Numbered from the stretch's first letter, positions 9,292 to 18,403 are shown. The stretch is 64,000 bases of DNA from Chryseobacterium aahli (GCF_022699665.1 NZ_JALDNB010000014.1:101383-165382), one strand, 5' to 3'. The notes: a model not told the origin generated them from the sequence alone. Program-made: numbers and translations.

Positions 9292-9315
9292 TTTTGAAAG
9301 GTTAATAAAAATAAA

Positions 9316-9774
9316 ATGAATAAGTTGCTAATTGTATGTTTTGCATTCATCATGAGTTGTACAAGCACGACTGCACAAAAATCTGACGGTATGCAAACTA
9401 AAGGAGAAATTCTCGCTTCCGAAACTCAAGGTGGAGCAGAGCAGGCTGGTTTTACAATCATCAAAGATCAACAGCAACTCGAAAAAGAGATCACGGAAAA
9501 CTTTGCCGCTTCAGGTATGGAGCCAGTCATGCAAATTCCTGTTTTTCCTAAAGATCAAAAAGTTGTTTTGTACAATTTAGGAACTTTCAATTCTGGAGAT
9601 CACAAGGTTTCAACAATTAAAAGTATTTCTGTGAAGAATAATATTTTATACGTAGAAGTTCCGGAATATCAATCGGGCGGTATGGCAATTCAGGTAATGT
9701 CAAACCCTTGGTTTATATTTTCTGTTCCTTCAAATTATCAGTTCAATTCAGTAGAATTAAAATATTCAAAATAA
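9316..9774 (+). CDS. PrcB-like lipoprotein
   Basis: A 152-residue lipoprotein with a lipobox near residue 15 (FIMSCTST). The mature domain matches the pattern of the PrcB C-terminal family: an early QQLEKEI segment, VVLYNLGTFNSGDHKV in the middle, and an ending with NPWFIFSVPS. The namesake PrcB was described as a subunit of a Treponema surface protease complex; most homologues are uncharacterised. It lies 25 bases after the HAD gene and 3 bases before the cysteine desulfurase, so it may share their transcript. Confidence 0.6.
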   Translation: MNKLLIVCFAFIMSCTSTTAQKSDGMQTKGEILASETQGGAEQAGFTIIKDQQQLEKEITENFAASGMEPVMQIPVFPKDQKVVLYNLGTFNSGDHKVSTIKSISVKNNILYVEVPEYQSGGMAIQVMSNPWFIFSVPSNYQFNSVELKYSK

Positions 9775-9777
9775 AAA

Positions 9778-10953
9778 ATGAATAAAATATATTTAGATAA
9801 CGCTGCCACTACGCCGCTTTCAGAAGAAGTTATTGATGCCATGGTAGAAACCATGAAAATGAATTTTGGGAATCCGTCTTCTACACATAGTTTCGGACAG
9901 GATGCTAAGATTTTAATTGAAAATGTAAGAAGGCAGGTTGCAGAATATCTTCACGTGAGTCCGGCAGAGATTATTTTTACGTCTTGCGGAACAGAATCCA
10001 ACAATATGATTATCAAGTCAAGTGTTTCACATTTGGGCGTTGAAAGAATCATCAGTTCGCCTTTGGAGCATAAATGTGTTTCTGAGAGTATTTTAGATAT
10101 GAAAAACAGGAAGGGTGTTGAGGTTGCTTACATTCGTCCTAATGAAAAGGGAGATATTGATTTAAATAAGCTTGAAGAATTGCTGAAAGCTTCTGATAAA
10201 AAGACTTTGGTAAGTTTGATGCATGCCAATAACGAAATCGGAAACATTGTCGATATTAAAAAGATTGCAGAATTGTGTAAAGCAAATAATGCCTTATTTC
10301 ATTCTGATACGGTGCAGACGATGGCTCACATGAATTTAGATTTGTCTGATATTCCTGTTGATTTTGCTTCTTGCAGCGCCCATAAATTTCACGGTCCGAA
10401 AGGAATTGGTTTTGCTTTTATCAGAAAATCAAGCGGATTAAAAGGAATCATTACGGGAGGTCCTCAAGAAAGAAGTTTGAGAGCAGGTACAGAAAATGTG
10501 AGTGGTATTGCAGGTTTAGGAAAAGCTTTAGAGCTTTCACTTAAAAATATGGATGGATACACACTACACATGCAGAATATTAAAAAATATACGATCGATA
10601 GAGTTTCTGAAGCGATTCCGGGAATTAAATTTAACGGAAGAAGTTCGGAAGCTGAAAACAGTTTGTATACCGTTGTAAGCCTTTTGTTGCCATATAAAAA
10701 TCCTTTAATCGGGTTGCAGTTGGATATGAAGGGAATTGCTGTTTCTCAGGGTAGCGCATGCTCTTCTGGAGCTTCAAAACCTTCAATGGTGATGATGATG
10801 GTGCTTTCTGAGGATGAAATGGATGAATGTACACCTTTGCGTGTATCATTTAGTCACATGACGACAAAAGAGGATATTGATACTTTTGTGGATGCTTTAG
10901 CAGAAATTTCGAAAGATTTAATCATAGAAAATACAAATGTTGAGCATAGATAA
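9778..10953 (+). CDS. Cysteine desulfurase (class V aminotransferase fold)
   Basis: A 391-residue PLP enzyme of the NifS/IscS family, which removes sulfur from cysteine for Fe-S clusters or thio-modification. The N-terminal YLDNAATTPLSEEV and NPSSTHSFG motifs are present. The PLP lysine is Lys203 in SAHKFHGPKG, the RAGTEN motif is near 235, and the persulfide-forming Cys328 lies in SQGSACSSGA. That loop is complete, so the enzyme should be active. No scaffold or SUF genes adjoin it, so I do not assign iscS or sufS. Confidence 0.9.
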   Translation: MNKIYLDNAATTPLSEEVIDAMVETMKMNFGNPSSTHSFGQDAKILIENVRRQVAEYLHVSPAEIIFTSCGTESNNMIIKSSVSHLGVERIISSPLEHKCVSESILDMKNRKGVEVAYIRPNEKGDIDLNKLEELLKASDKKTLVSLMHANNEIGNIVDIKKIAELCKANNALFHSDTVQTMAHMNLDLSDIPVDFASCSAHKFHGPKGIGFAFIRKSSGLKGIITGGPQERSLRAGTENVSGIAGLGKALELSLKNMDGYTLHMQNIKKYTIDRVSEAIPGIKFNGRSSEAENSLYTVVSLLLPYKNPLIGLQLDMKGIAVSQGSACSSGASKPSMVMMMVLSEDEMDECTPLRVSFSHMTTKEDIDTFVDALAEISKDLIIENTNVEHR

Positions 10954-11023
10954 GCTATTCGCTTAAAAGTGGTAATTTTGATCTCAGAATTTAAATAGAA
11001 TATTAATAATTAAAAATAAAAAA

Positions 11024-11341
11024 ATGGCTTTAGAAATTACGGACAGCTCGTTCCAAGAAACAGTTTTAAAATCTGATAAACCAGTATTGGTAGACTTTTG
11101 GGCAGTATGGTGCGGACCGTGCAGAACTTTGGGACCAATCATCGAAGAAGTGGCAGCAGATTTTGAAGGAAAGGCTGTCGTAGGAAAAGTAGATGTAGAC
11201 AACAATCAGGAAATTTCTATGCAGTACGGAATCAGAAATATCCCTACAGTTCTTATTTTTAAGAATGGTGAAGTAGTTGATAAATTGGTTGGTGTAACTC
11301 CAAAAGAGATCATCGCTGAGAAATTGAGCGCACACTTATAA
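11024..11341 (+). CDS. trxA: Thioredoxin
   Basis: A 105-residue single-domain thioredoxin of normal length. The redox site WCGPC occupies residues 29-33, the cis-proline loop is RNIPTVLIF near 71-80, and the N-terminal DFWAVWCGP segment is typical. It is the cytosolic disulfide reductant for ribonucleotide reductase and other clients. A Bacteroidota-like -7 element (TAATTTTG, 10973-10980) lies 44 bases upstream, so it may have its own promoter. A hairpin terminator follows. Confidence 0.93.
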   Translation: MALEITDSSFQETVLKSDKPVLVDFWAVWCGPCRTLGPIIEEVAADFEGKAVVGKVDVDNNQEISMQYGIRNIPTVLIFKNGEVVDKLVGVTPKEIIAEKLSAHL

Positions 11342-11361
11342 AAAAAATCGCTTTGATAATG

Positions 11362-11393
11362 AATGCTTTCCGTGTCGGGGAGCATTTTTTTTG
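11362..11393 (+). terminator. Intrinsic terminator after thioredoxin
   Basis: AATGCTTTCC pairs with GGGGAGCATT (one G-T pair) around a GTGTC loop, followed by a T run. Confidence 0.8.
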
Positions 11394-11402
11394 TCTAAAT
11401 AC

Positions 11403-11432
11403 TTGCAGGTTTCCAGAAATGTTGTATTTTTG
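11403..11432 (+). promoter_or_regulatory. Promoter of the tRNA-Asp cluster
   Basis: TTG at 11403-11405 is separated by exactly 19 bases from TATTTTTG at 11425-11432. This is the Bacteroidota -33/-7 promoter form and lies about 41 bases before the first tRNA. Confidence 0.75.
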
Positions 11433-11473
11433 CAACCACAATAACAGAGGGTACAAGCTTAGTTATTGTAAGA

Positions 11474-11547
11474 GATCCGGTAGTTCAGCTGGTTAGAATG
11501 CCGCCCTGTCACGGCGGAGGTCGCGGGTTCGAGTCCCGTCCGGATCG
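11474..11547 (+). tRNA. tRNA-Asp (GTC), copy 1
   Basis: The sequence folds as a 74-nt cloverleaf without encoded CCA. The acceptor GATCCGG pairs with CCGGATC, the anticodon stem CCGCC/GGCGG holds loop CTGTCAC with anticodon GTC at 11508-11510, and the T arm carries GGTTCGAGTCC. The discriminator base is G, as expected for aspartate. It is the first of three identical copies. Confidence 0.95.
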
Positions 11548-11584
11548 CAAAAAGTTTTTATTCAATTTACTTTTAAAAGAAATT

Positions 11585-11658
11585 GATCCGGTAGTTCAGC
11601 TGGTTAGAATGCCGCCCTGTCACGGCGGAGGTCGCGGGTTCGAGTCCCGTCCGGATCG
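11585..11658 (+). tRNA. tRNA-Asp (GTC), copy 2
   Basis: Identical in sequence to copy 1, with anticodon GTC at 11619-11621. The spacers between the three copies are 37 and 34 bases and differ slightly, which argues for true tandem genes rather than an assembly repeat. Confidence 0.95.
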
Positions 11659-11692
11659 CAGAAAGTTTTTCTCAATTTACTTTAAAAAAATT

Positions 11693-11766
11693 GATCCGGT
11701 AGTTCAGCTGGTTAGAATGCCGCCCTGTCACGGCGGAGGTCGCGGGTTCGAGTCCCGTCCGGATCG
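11693..11766 (+). tRNA. tRNA-Asp (GTC), copy 3, integration target of the island
   Basis: Identical to copies 1 and 2, with anticodon GTC at 11727-11729. Its 3' end from 11751 onward is repeated at 35288-35310, so this copy appears to be the site where the genomic island integrated. The gene remains intact at the left end of the island. Confidence 0.95.
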
Positions 11767-11773
11767 CAACTAC
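11751..11773 (+). repeat. Left attachment site (attL-like) in tRNA-Asp
   Basis: This 23-bp sequence spans the 3' side of the T arm, the acceptor strand and seven bases beyond. It is identical to 35288-35310. Confidence 0.85.
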
Positions 11774-11789
11774 TAAATCAAAGTAGTAC

Positions 11790-11827
11790 AAAAAGCTTTA
11801 AAACGTATGTTTTAAAGCTTTTTTTGT
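11790..11827 (+). terminator. Terminator of the tRNA-Asp cluster
   Basis: AAAGCTTTAAAAC and GTTTTAAAGCTTT form a 13-bp stem around a GTAT-like loop, followed by T residues. A near copy lies at 35327-35363 beyond the right island end. Confidence 0.85.
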
Positions 11828-11868
11828 TTTATAACTGTTCAAAAAGAGGCAAAAATGCACAATCTGAA

Positions 11869-11890
11869 AGTGACCTATTCAGTGACCTAT
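11869..11890 (+). repeat. Tandem AGTGACCTAT repeats inside the left island end
   Basis: Two copies of AGTGACCTAT with a 12-bp period lie here, and an inverted GGTCACT follows at 11908-11914. The same pair recurs at 35212-35232 just inside the right end, in the same orientation. They are candidate integrase or excisionase arm sites. The stretch 11828-12014 holds no gene that I can see. Confidence 0.55.
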
Positions 11891-12014
11891 CAACAATGGT
11901 TTAAAAAGGTCACTGGAAATTCAGAGAAACCCTGTTCATCAGGTAGTTCAGAAACTGAATATCTTATGATAAGTTTTTACTAAGGTTAATTTTAAATCTT
12001 AAAAGCTACACTAA

Positions 12015-13233
12015 ATCAACAAAACATTTAATTTACTTTTCTATGCAAGAAAAACTAAGGTTAATGCATCAGGAGAAGTGCCAATTTATTTACGAATGAA
12101 TTACTGAGATTAGTACAAAACGTACAATAAAGCCTTTGAAATGGAGTTCTGTTATACAAAAAGTTATAGGTTCCTCAGAAGAAAGCAAATCTCTTAATTT
12201 TTATTTAAAAACATTTGAGCAAAAAGTTTACAACACTTATCACAGCCTGATGAAGGACAGTGAGAATGTTACTTGTGAAGTTCTTAAAAATAGGTTATTG
12301 GGAAAAGACGAATTTAATAGGACTTTAATTCCAATTTTTGTAGATCATAATGAAAGGATGGAGAGACTGATAGGAAAAGAATTTGCACTTGGAACTTTGG
12401 GAAGATATAAGACTTGCCTTAGTCATATCAAAGAATTTCTGAAATGGAAATTCAATCTGTCGGATATTGATATAAAAAAAATTGATTATACTTTTCTGAA
12501 TGATTTTGAATTCTTTTTAAGAACTGAGAAATCTTGTAATAATAACTCGGCAGTAAAATATATTAAAAACTTTGGTAAAATTATTCGTAGTTGTCTTGCT
12601 AATGGTTGGATGGAAAGAAACCCTTTTCTTAATTATAACTCTAATTGTAATGAGGTAACTAGAGTGTTTTTAAATGAACAAGAATTAGAAAAAATGTTTA
12701 ATAAAAATTTCAAAAATGAACGACTATCGCAGGTTAGATACATCTTTCTTTTTAGTTGTTTTTACAGGCTTAGCTTATATTGATACACAAAAACTGACAC
12801 AGGATATTATTAATATTGGCTAGATGGTAATAAATGGATTTATACAATACGCCAGAAAACGAAAACGACATCTAATATACCATTACTTCCTAAAGCAGAA
12901 GAGATTATTAATAAATATAGAAATCACCCTGTTTGTCTAAACAATGGAAGACTTCTTCCGGTATTGAGCAATCAGAAAATGAATGCTTATCTTAAAGAAA
13001 TTGCTGATCTGTGTGGTATAAATAAAGATCTCACTTATCATATTGCACGCCATACTTTCGCTGCTACAATAACTTTATCGAATGGAGTTCCAATAGAAAG
13101 TGTAAGTAAGATGTTAGGACATAAAAATATTAAAACTACTCAACATTATGCAAAAATTCTTGATAAAAAAGTGAGTGAAGATATGTCAATATTAAGAAGC
13201 GTTCTCCAAGCAAAGGAAAAGCTAAAAGAATAA
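12015..13233 (+). pseudogene. Tyrosine recombinase (island integrase), decayed
   Basis: The pieces read in order as a Bacteroidota phage-type integrase. An N-terminal NKTFNLLFYARKTKVNASG arm-binding segment starts at 12018, a SAM-like core-binding domain runs from about 12100 to 12660, and the catalytic domain ends with HIARHTFAAT (active-site Arg and His) and TTQHYAKI (nucleophile Tyr). The damage is clear: the expected start is ATC at 12015 instead of ATG, the frame breaks near 12100 with a stop, shifts again near 12760, and shifts back near 12820 with stops between. Its place directly inside the tRNA-Asp att repeat identifies it as the former integrase of the island. Confidence 0.85.
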
Positions 13234-13280
13234 TTTGATAATGAAAGGTTAATATAGATGCGGTTGGAATTCATACTTCA

Positions 13281-14312
13281 ATGATCAATTACGGATTATT
13301 GCCAGTTAATGACTCCATCAAATTAAGCTTAATCATTGATAATCATAAACTACTCAGAATAAAAGTTGAAGAATGTCACGCGATCACTCCAAGTGGGTCA
13401 AGAATTGACATAGGAGCCGGAAGTTCTGAAGCGATTAATTTATCGATTCCATATCCGGAGGCGGCTTATGAAATAAAAGATAATGAGAGCGTAGTTTTAA
13501 TGGCTTGCCTTTCGGTGAACCATTTTAAAAGAACACCTTTTGGAGAACCTGATCCGGAAGAAAATCCACCAAGATATCCTTACACACAACCAGAATATTC
13601 ACTAAATCTTGTTCCTCAAAATGAACTTAAAAATACTTTAGGATTTGGTACGGGTTATCTAACAATTGGGAAAATATTGGTCAATGCAGGTGAATCAAGA
13701 ATTGATGAAGATTATATTCCGCCTTGTGTGAGTATTACAAGTTCAAAAAAATTGCAGGATTTATATGTGGAAATCGACCGTTTTTATGGACAGATTGAAC
13801 TTTATGCCGTACAAATTGAACAAAAAATTCACGTTAAGAAACAGAACAATTCTTTAGCAGTGATGATGGGACTGATGGCAGATAAAACGCTTAACTATCT
13901 TGGTCAGGAGATCAACAGATTCAGATGGCTTTCTCCACACACGCCTCCTGCAAATATGTTGTTGTCGGTTGTTGCTTTGGCAAGGGTGCTGAAAAACTTT
14001 ATTGATGCAAGATCAGGAGCCGGAAAGGAAGAATTACTGAATTATTTTGCCGAATGGTGTAATGTAAGTCAGGGGCATTTTGAAACTATTTTCACAGACG
14101 TTATCAATACAGATTACAATCATAATCATATGGATGTAACCATTGCAAAAGTGAAAATATTTATGAAAACGCTTGAAGATCTTTATTCAGTTCTCAACAG
14201 ACTAGATTACATCGGTAAAAAACGAGACGGAAGCATCTTCGTTTCAGAAAATACAGATGACAGAGATTCTGTGATTCACGCAAAACGTAGCAGAACTTTT
14301 CTTGCAGATTAA
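13281..14312 (+). CDS. tssK: T6SS subtype-iii baseplate component TssK, probably 5'-truncated
   Basis: The 343 residues match the body of TssK, which links the T6SS baseplate to the membrane complex: an NYGLLPV strand at the very start, HAITPSGSRIDIG near 35, NPPRYPYTQPEYSLN near 95 and helical segments up to 320. In TssK proteins about 40 residues normally precede the INYGLLP-like strand. Here the open frame extends upstream only to a stop at 13242-13244 and reads KVNIDAVGIHTS, which looks like homologous sequence without a start. The gene therefore seems to have lost its beginning where the integrase remnant ends. A short product from this ATG would lack the baseplate-binding N-terminus. 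Confidence 0.7.
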   Translation: MINYGLLPVNDSIKLSLIIDNHKLLRIKVEECHAITPSGSRIDIGAGSSEAINLSIPYPEAAYEIKDNESVVLMACLSVNHFKRTPFGEPDPEENPPRYPYTQPEYSLNLVPQNELKNTLGFGTGYLTIGKILVNAGESRIDEDYIPPCVSITSSKKLQDLYVEIDRFYGQIELYAVQIEQKIHVKKQNNSLAVMMGLMADKTLNYLGQEINRFRWLSPHTPPANMLLSVVALARVLKNFIDARSGAGKEELLNYFAEWCNVSQGHFETIFTDVINTDYNHNHMDVTIAKVKIFMKTLEDLYSVLNRLDYIGKKRDGSIFVSENTDDRDSVIHAKRSRTFLAD

Positions 14313-14343
14313 AATTAATTAAAACACAAATATTACTTATTAT

Positions 14344-14856
14344 ATGGAAGTCCTTAATAAAAAAGAACGATCAAGAGCTTTTTCATTTTTCATCCTGTTT
14401 TTCGTTATTACTGTCATTGTATTGCTTATTGCCGTGTTTTTCAATGCCTATTTTCCTTTTAAAGAAAACAGTTTATTGAAAGCCGAAAATTCCAAAATGA
14501 AAAGAGAAATGGAAACTCAGGATAAGTTCTCTTTCCAATTGGAGAAAGTAAAGTCGGCGGTAGATTCAATAGGTGTTCCGGGGCAAAATGATTTCTTTAA
14601 CGAAAAATTATCATTATCAATTCTTGCAGATATGTACAAGCAGCTTCCGAAAGACACACTGAAGAATAAAGTGATGTATAACAATACCATTATGACCTTT
14701 AAAGATCTTGTGGATGCTAAAAAACAAATCAAACAATTGTCTGGAAATCAAATGACAATGGATAGTCTTCAAACTATTAACAAAACATTGAAGGATGAGT
14801 ATGACAAGATAAGAACAGATCTTGATGTTTGTCGTCAATTGTATCAGGCTCAATAA
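14344..14856 (+). CDS. tssO: TssO-like T6SS membrane component
   Basis: A 170-residue protein with one N-terminal membrane helix (about residues 13-37), then a long charged, coiled-coil-prone periplasmic part. The layout and position after tssK match TssO, a Bacteroidota-specific member of the TssNQOPR envelope complex that replaces TssJLM in subtype iii. The start ATG lies 31 bases after tssK. The stop overlaps the next start (TAATG). The call rests on topology and context as much as on sequence. Confidence 0.6.
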   Translation: MEVLNKKERSRAFSFFILFFVITVIVLLIAVFFNAYFPFKENSLLKAENSKMKREMETQDKFSFQLEKVKSAVDSIGVPGQNDFFNEKLSLSILADMYKQLPKDTLKNKVMYNNTIMTFKDLVDAKKQIKQLSGNQMTMDSLQTINKTLKDEYDKIRTDLDVCRQLYQAQ

Positions 14857-15458
14857 TGATGAAAATGAGAAATTCAATATTCATTCTTTTTATTGTTCTC
14901 TTTGGAATGTTCCGTGTGGATGCTCAGGAGAAATCTGTTGCCGACAGTACAGATTCATCCTATGCAAGTTTTGACTGTGGAATAGTGCAGACTAAACAGA
15001 AACTAGATAAAAAACCATTTGCAAGTACAACGCCTTTGCATCTGAGAGTGAACAACAGCGACTATGTGTACGCAACATTACAATTAGGTAAAAGGAAAAA
15101 TAAAGTCTTTCTGTACATCCAGATTTTAGATAAAAATGTATGTGTGAAAAAAGATAAGGTTTTAGATGTTTTTTTCAAAACAGGAGAGGTTGTCACTTAC
15201 AAAAATGGTTTTTCATTGAATTGTGATGGTTTTTTTGCAAAACAGCTTAGTAAAAAAGAATTTGAAAAATTGAGGTTTAATGATATCGATTTAATCAAAT
15301 TATACACTTACAAAAAGAACTACGAATTGTACGTGAGCGAAGTTCAGAACAGCGATATCGATAATCAGCTGGATTGCTTATCTGCCTATAAAATCAAGAA
15401 GACTGACGAAGTAAAAATCAAAAAGAAGAAAAAAAATGAGCCCGCTTCCGGAACTTAA
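14856..15458 (+). CDS. Exported protein of the T6SS operon, unknown
   Basis: About 200 residues, starting at one of two adjacent ATGs (14856 or 14859) that overlap the stop of the preceding gene. A signal peptide (IFILFIVLFGMFRVDAQ) is followed by a periplasmic domain of mainly beta character with a TLQLGKRKNKVFLYIQILD segment. The C-terminus is very lysine-rich (about residues 185-195). Its position suggests an envelope part of the system; TssP is one possibility, but I cannot recognise it reliably. It overlaps the next gene by 23 bases. Confidence 0.6.
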   Translation: MMKMRNSIFILFIVLFGMFRVDAQEKSVADSTDSSYASFDCGIVQTKQKLDKKPFASTTPLHLRVNNSDYVYATLQLGKRKNKVFLYIQILDKNVCVKKDKVLDVFFKTGEVVTYKNGFSLNCDGFFAKQLSKKEFEKLRFNDIDLIKLYTYKKNYELYVSEVQNSDIDNQLDCLSAYKIKKTDEVKIKKKKKNEPASGT

Positions 15459-16125
15459 TCTCAATCTTGGAATGTCCAAAAGCTCTTCATCAACAGATAA
15501 AAGAGAAGAAATTGTGGTGCGAACCGATTCAGGATTTCGTAAGCATACTATTTCGATGATTATTTCGGATGAGGAAGTGGGAAAAGTTCATTTAAAAATA
15601 AATAATAAGGAAGTTGAAATTCCTACTTATAAATTGACAGTTACTGATGATAAAACCAATGAAACAGAAGCTTATCAGGTGACAAGAGATACATTGAATT
15701 TTGTAAAAACGACCACTAAAAAAAGTATTTTTTCTTTCTTAGGAATTAAACGTTTTGACAAAACTTCTTTTTTATATGAAAATATAGCGTACGAACCGTT
15801 GCGTGAGAATATTGAAAAATTTGATATTTCCAGACATCGAAGTCTTAATCAGGAGAAGCTTATTTACCAGCTTTCAGGTAACGGACAAAGTATAATGTTG
15901 TATTCGGGGAACATCAATGAATTTGAAAAACCGGATGAAATTACTCAATACTTTATCATTGTTGATAATAATGATGGTCAAAGTTTTATCGGAGATATTT
16001 TGTATCGTGAGAAATTTTTAAAACTGACACCAAAAGTAGAATTGCAAATCATCAGAAGAAGCAAAGTGGCGAAGAATTTTGAATATGATGATAAGGGAAA
16101 TATTAAGAGAACGATTTATTTTTAG
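15436..16125 (+). CDS. Hypothetical protein of the T6SS operon
   Basis: A 229-residue protein without signal peptide or membrane segment. It starts inside the previous gene, in another frame, and ends five bases before the tssE-like gene, so translation is probably coupled. The N-terminus is low-complexity (serine-rich), the middle beta-rich and the end basic. I do not recognise a family. A cytosolic structural or accessory role in the T6SS is inferred only from its place between tssO-like and tssE-like genes. Confidence 0.6.
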   Translation: MSPLPELNLNLGMSKSSSSTDKREEIVVRTDSGFRKHTISMIISDEEVGKVHLKINNKEVEIPTYKLTVTDDKTNETEAYQVTRDTLNFVKTTTKKSIFSFLGIKRFDKTSFLYENIAYEPLRENIEKFDISRHRSLNQEKLIYQLSGNGQSIMLYSGNINEFEKPDEITQYFIIVDNNDGQSFIGDILYREKFLKLTPKVELQIIRRSKVAKNFEYDDKGNIKRTIYF

Positions 16126-16130
16126 AAATA

Positions 16131-16559
16131 ATGAGAGGAATATACTATAAAATACCAATGGATTTCGAGTCAATCGTCAACAAAAAAGACGCTGAGAAAA
16201 TCTCTATTGATAATTCCATAAGTCAGCAGATTTTTTTGATTTCTACAACGGCTTTAGGAGAATGTAAGTTTGATGAAACCTTTGGTACAGAGATTTGGGA
16301 AATGGATTTTGATCTTCTTAAAACTGACAATAGTTTAAAAGAATTCATTGTTGGTTCTATGAAAAAATCAATTGTAATGCACGAAAAAAGATTGCTTTTG
16401 GAAGATGTAGAGGTTTCTGTAAAAGACCACAATCTGGGTACCATTGGAAAGAGAAGAATGAAAAAAAGAGTAGTAATCTCTGTAAAAGGACAGGTTTTGG
16501 AAACCAACAGACCTTTTCTTTTTCAAAATTCATTTTTTGTAGGACCTCTTTCGTATTAA
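16131..16559 (+). CDS. tssE: T6SS baseplate wedge protein TssE (gp25-like)
   Basis: A 142-residue gp25-like protein. The conserved GECKFDETFGTEIWEMDFDLL segment near residues 42-62 corresponds to the gp25 core region, followed by an amphipathic helix (FIVGSMKKSIVMHEKRL) and a final strand pair. TssE forms the inner wedge of the baseplate that starts sheath assembly. It is followed 17 bases later by tssF, the usual partner. Confidence 0.8.
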   Translation: MRGIYYKIPMDFESIVNKKDAEKISIDNSISQQIFLISTTALGECKFDETFGTEIWEMDFDLLKTDNSLKEFIVGSMKKSIVMHEKRLLLEDVEVSVKDHNLGTIGKRRMKKRVVISVKGQVLETNRPFLFQNSFFVGPLSY

Positions 16560-16576
16560 AAAACACAAATCACAAA

Positions 16577-18403
16577 ATGAATCAGGAAAGAATAAAAGAT
16601 AGAATATTAAGAAGAGCAGCAAGACTTTGGGGCTACAATGAGCTGGAAGCAGAAACTTCCTTTGATCCGATTGTAAGCTTGCTTCTTTCTGCAACCGCTT
16701 CAGAACTTGAAAAATTAGGTTTTGAGCTTGAGAGTTCACGTTCAAGAATCATAGAAAGGATTCTTGAAATTATGTTTCCGGAAGAAGTTTCCGGCGTGAT
16801 TCCTTCAAGGTCTCTGATTCAGGTTTTCCCTTTAGAAAATCAATCAAAAATATCTTTGTACAATCATTTTAAAACAAGCAAACGCATTCATAATGTATTC
16901 AATCCCGTTGAAAGTGGGAGCAAAGATGTCTTTTTTTGTCCGACTATTGAGGCGAAATTGACCACGGCAAAAGTAGAATACATCGCTTACGGAAACATTT
17001 TGAATCGGGTTGAGAGTTTTTTCTTTACAGATCATTTGTCAAAAGGAGAGCATCATATTCCGTCAGGTGAAATGTGGGTGGGAATCCATTGCAAAGACAA
17101 GACAGACCTTGAAAATTTGATGCTTTATATTGATATCAATAATAATTATCAAAAGGAATTATTTTTTTATTATCTAAAACAGGCGAAGATTTATTTCGGC
17201 GAAAAAGAATTTTCACTGAGCGAAGGTTATAATGTAGATCAGGGAAGCATTAATCTTGAAAATATTATTACAAAGAATTACTCGGATCTTGAACATATTT
17301 ATACGGATGTCAATCAGTATTACTTTTCCAATTTTTTCACTTTAAAAGAGAAATTATCTCATTCTGATAAGCCTCAAAATGAAGAGTTATTTGAAAAGTA
17401 TTTTAATAACAATAAACTTTCAGAAGATAAAGATATTATTTGGCTGAAATTTAAATTTTCAGAAGCAGTTGTGAGCGAAGTATTGGAAAATGTGAGTGTT
17501 ACGCTGAACTGCATTCCGGTTGTGAATGTTCACAATGTAAAATCTTATCACAGAGTTACTGGAAGACTTAATATCATTCCGATAAAGTCTGATGATTATT
17601 TTATGGATCTTGATTATGTTTCAGATGACAGAGGGCGACGATTTGATGTGAAAAATTATGAGGCAGAAAATAGTGGAATTTCAGCAGTTTTAAGAAAAGG
17701 CGGAGTTTCAAGATTTGACCAGCGTGGAGCTTCAGAGCTGTTACAATATCTTTTGGAATTAATAAAAGATGAAACGGCCGCTTTTTCGGGAATCGGCGGA
17801 GATTCTGTAAAGGAAACTTTGAGACAAATTAATCAAAACGTTGCAGCATTGCATCAATTAGCAAAAGAAAAAAGTTTCTCACAAGCCAATAATCCGTATT
17901 TGGTCATTACTTCAGATTCTCAGGATTCAGAAGTTGCTTGTAATGTTTCATATTGGTTGACACTTGCACAGGAAGGGAGCGAGATAAAGCCTGCAACCAT
18001 ATTAACGGTAGAAGGCTCAAATGCTTTAGCATTAGACAAAACAGCGGTAATGATTAAACCTTCAACCGGAGGAAGGAAAAGCTTGTCGCCACAAGATAAA
18101 ATTTTAGAATACAGAAATTCATTGCTGACAAGAGGCAGAATTGTGACTGTGGCAGATATCAGAATTTTTGGATTAAATCATTTTAAAAGCACGATAAAAG
18201 ATGTGGAAGTTTCTAAAGGAACAAAAAAAGAAGTTTCACTCAAAGGAGGATTTAGCAGAACTATTGACATTTTTTTAGTCAGAAACCCAGATGTAAAAGA
18301 TTCGATTAAAGATTCGGAATGGGAATATTTATGCGAAAGCTTTCTGCTGAAACTAAAAAATGCTTCTGCAAATATATATCCCTATAGGATTTTTGAAAAA
18401 TAA
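16577..18403 (+). CDS. tssF: T6SS baseplate protein TssF
   Basis: A 608-residue protein of the length expected for subtype-iii TssF. The start (RIKDRILRRAARLWG, then SFDPIVSLLLSATASELEKLG near 33-53) and the early ERILEIMFPEEVSGVIPS are typical. SRFDQRGASELLQYLLELIKDE near 378-400 is another conserved stretch. TssF with TssG makes the baseplate wedge. No tssG follows here; an unusual 64-base gap leads directly to tssB. It has no obvious defect of its own. Confidence 0.82.
   Translation: MNQERIKDRILRRAARLWGYNELEAETSFDPIVSLLLSATASELEKLGFELESSRSRIIERILEIMFPEEVSGVIPSRSLIQVFPLENQSKISLYNHFKTSKRIHNVFNPVESGSKDVFFCPTIEAKLTTAKVEYIAYGNILNRVESFFFTDHLSKGEHHIPSGEMWVGIHCKDKTDLENLMLYIDINNNYQKELFFYYLKQAKIYFGEKEFSLSEGYNVDQGSINLENIITKNYSDLEHIYTDVNQYYFSNFFTLKEKLSHSDKPQNEELFEKYFNNNKLSEDKDIIWLKFKFSEAVVSEVLENVSVTLNCIPVVNVHNVKSYHRVTGRLNIIPIKSDDYFMDLDYVSDDRGRRFDVKNYEAENSGISAVLRKGGVSRFDQRGASELLQYLLELIKDETAAFSGIGGDSVKETLRQINQNVAALHQLAKEKSFSQANNPYLVITSDSQDSEVACNVSYWLTLAQEGSEIKPATILTVEGSNALALDKTAVMIKPSTGGRKSLSPQDKILEYRNSLLTRGRIVTVADIRIFGLNHFKSTIKDVEVSKGTKKEVSLKGGFSRTIDIFLVRNPDVKDSIKDSEWEYLCESFLLKLKNASANIYPYRIFEK

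Noticed and set aside
9778..10953. DndA of a DNA phosphorothioation system
   Set aside because: The protein is a normal cysteine desulfurase, but no dndB-E genes adjoin it.
11474..11766. Repeat-spacer pattern that could suggest a CRISPR array
   Set aside because: The 74-nt repeats fold as tRNA-Asp and the spacers are short and similar to each other.
11498..11776. A 92-residue open frame with a threefold internal repeat
   Set aside because: It reads through the three identical tRNA-Asp genes; the protein repeat is a translation of tRNA sequence.
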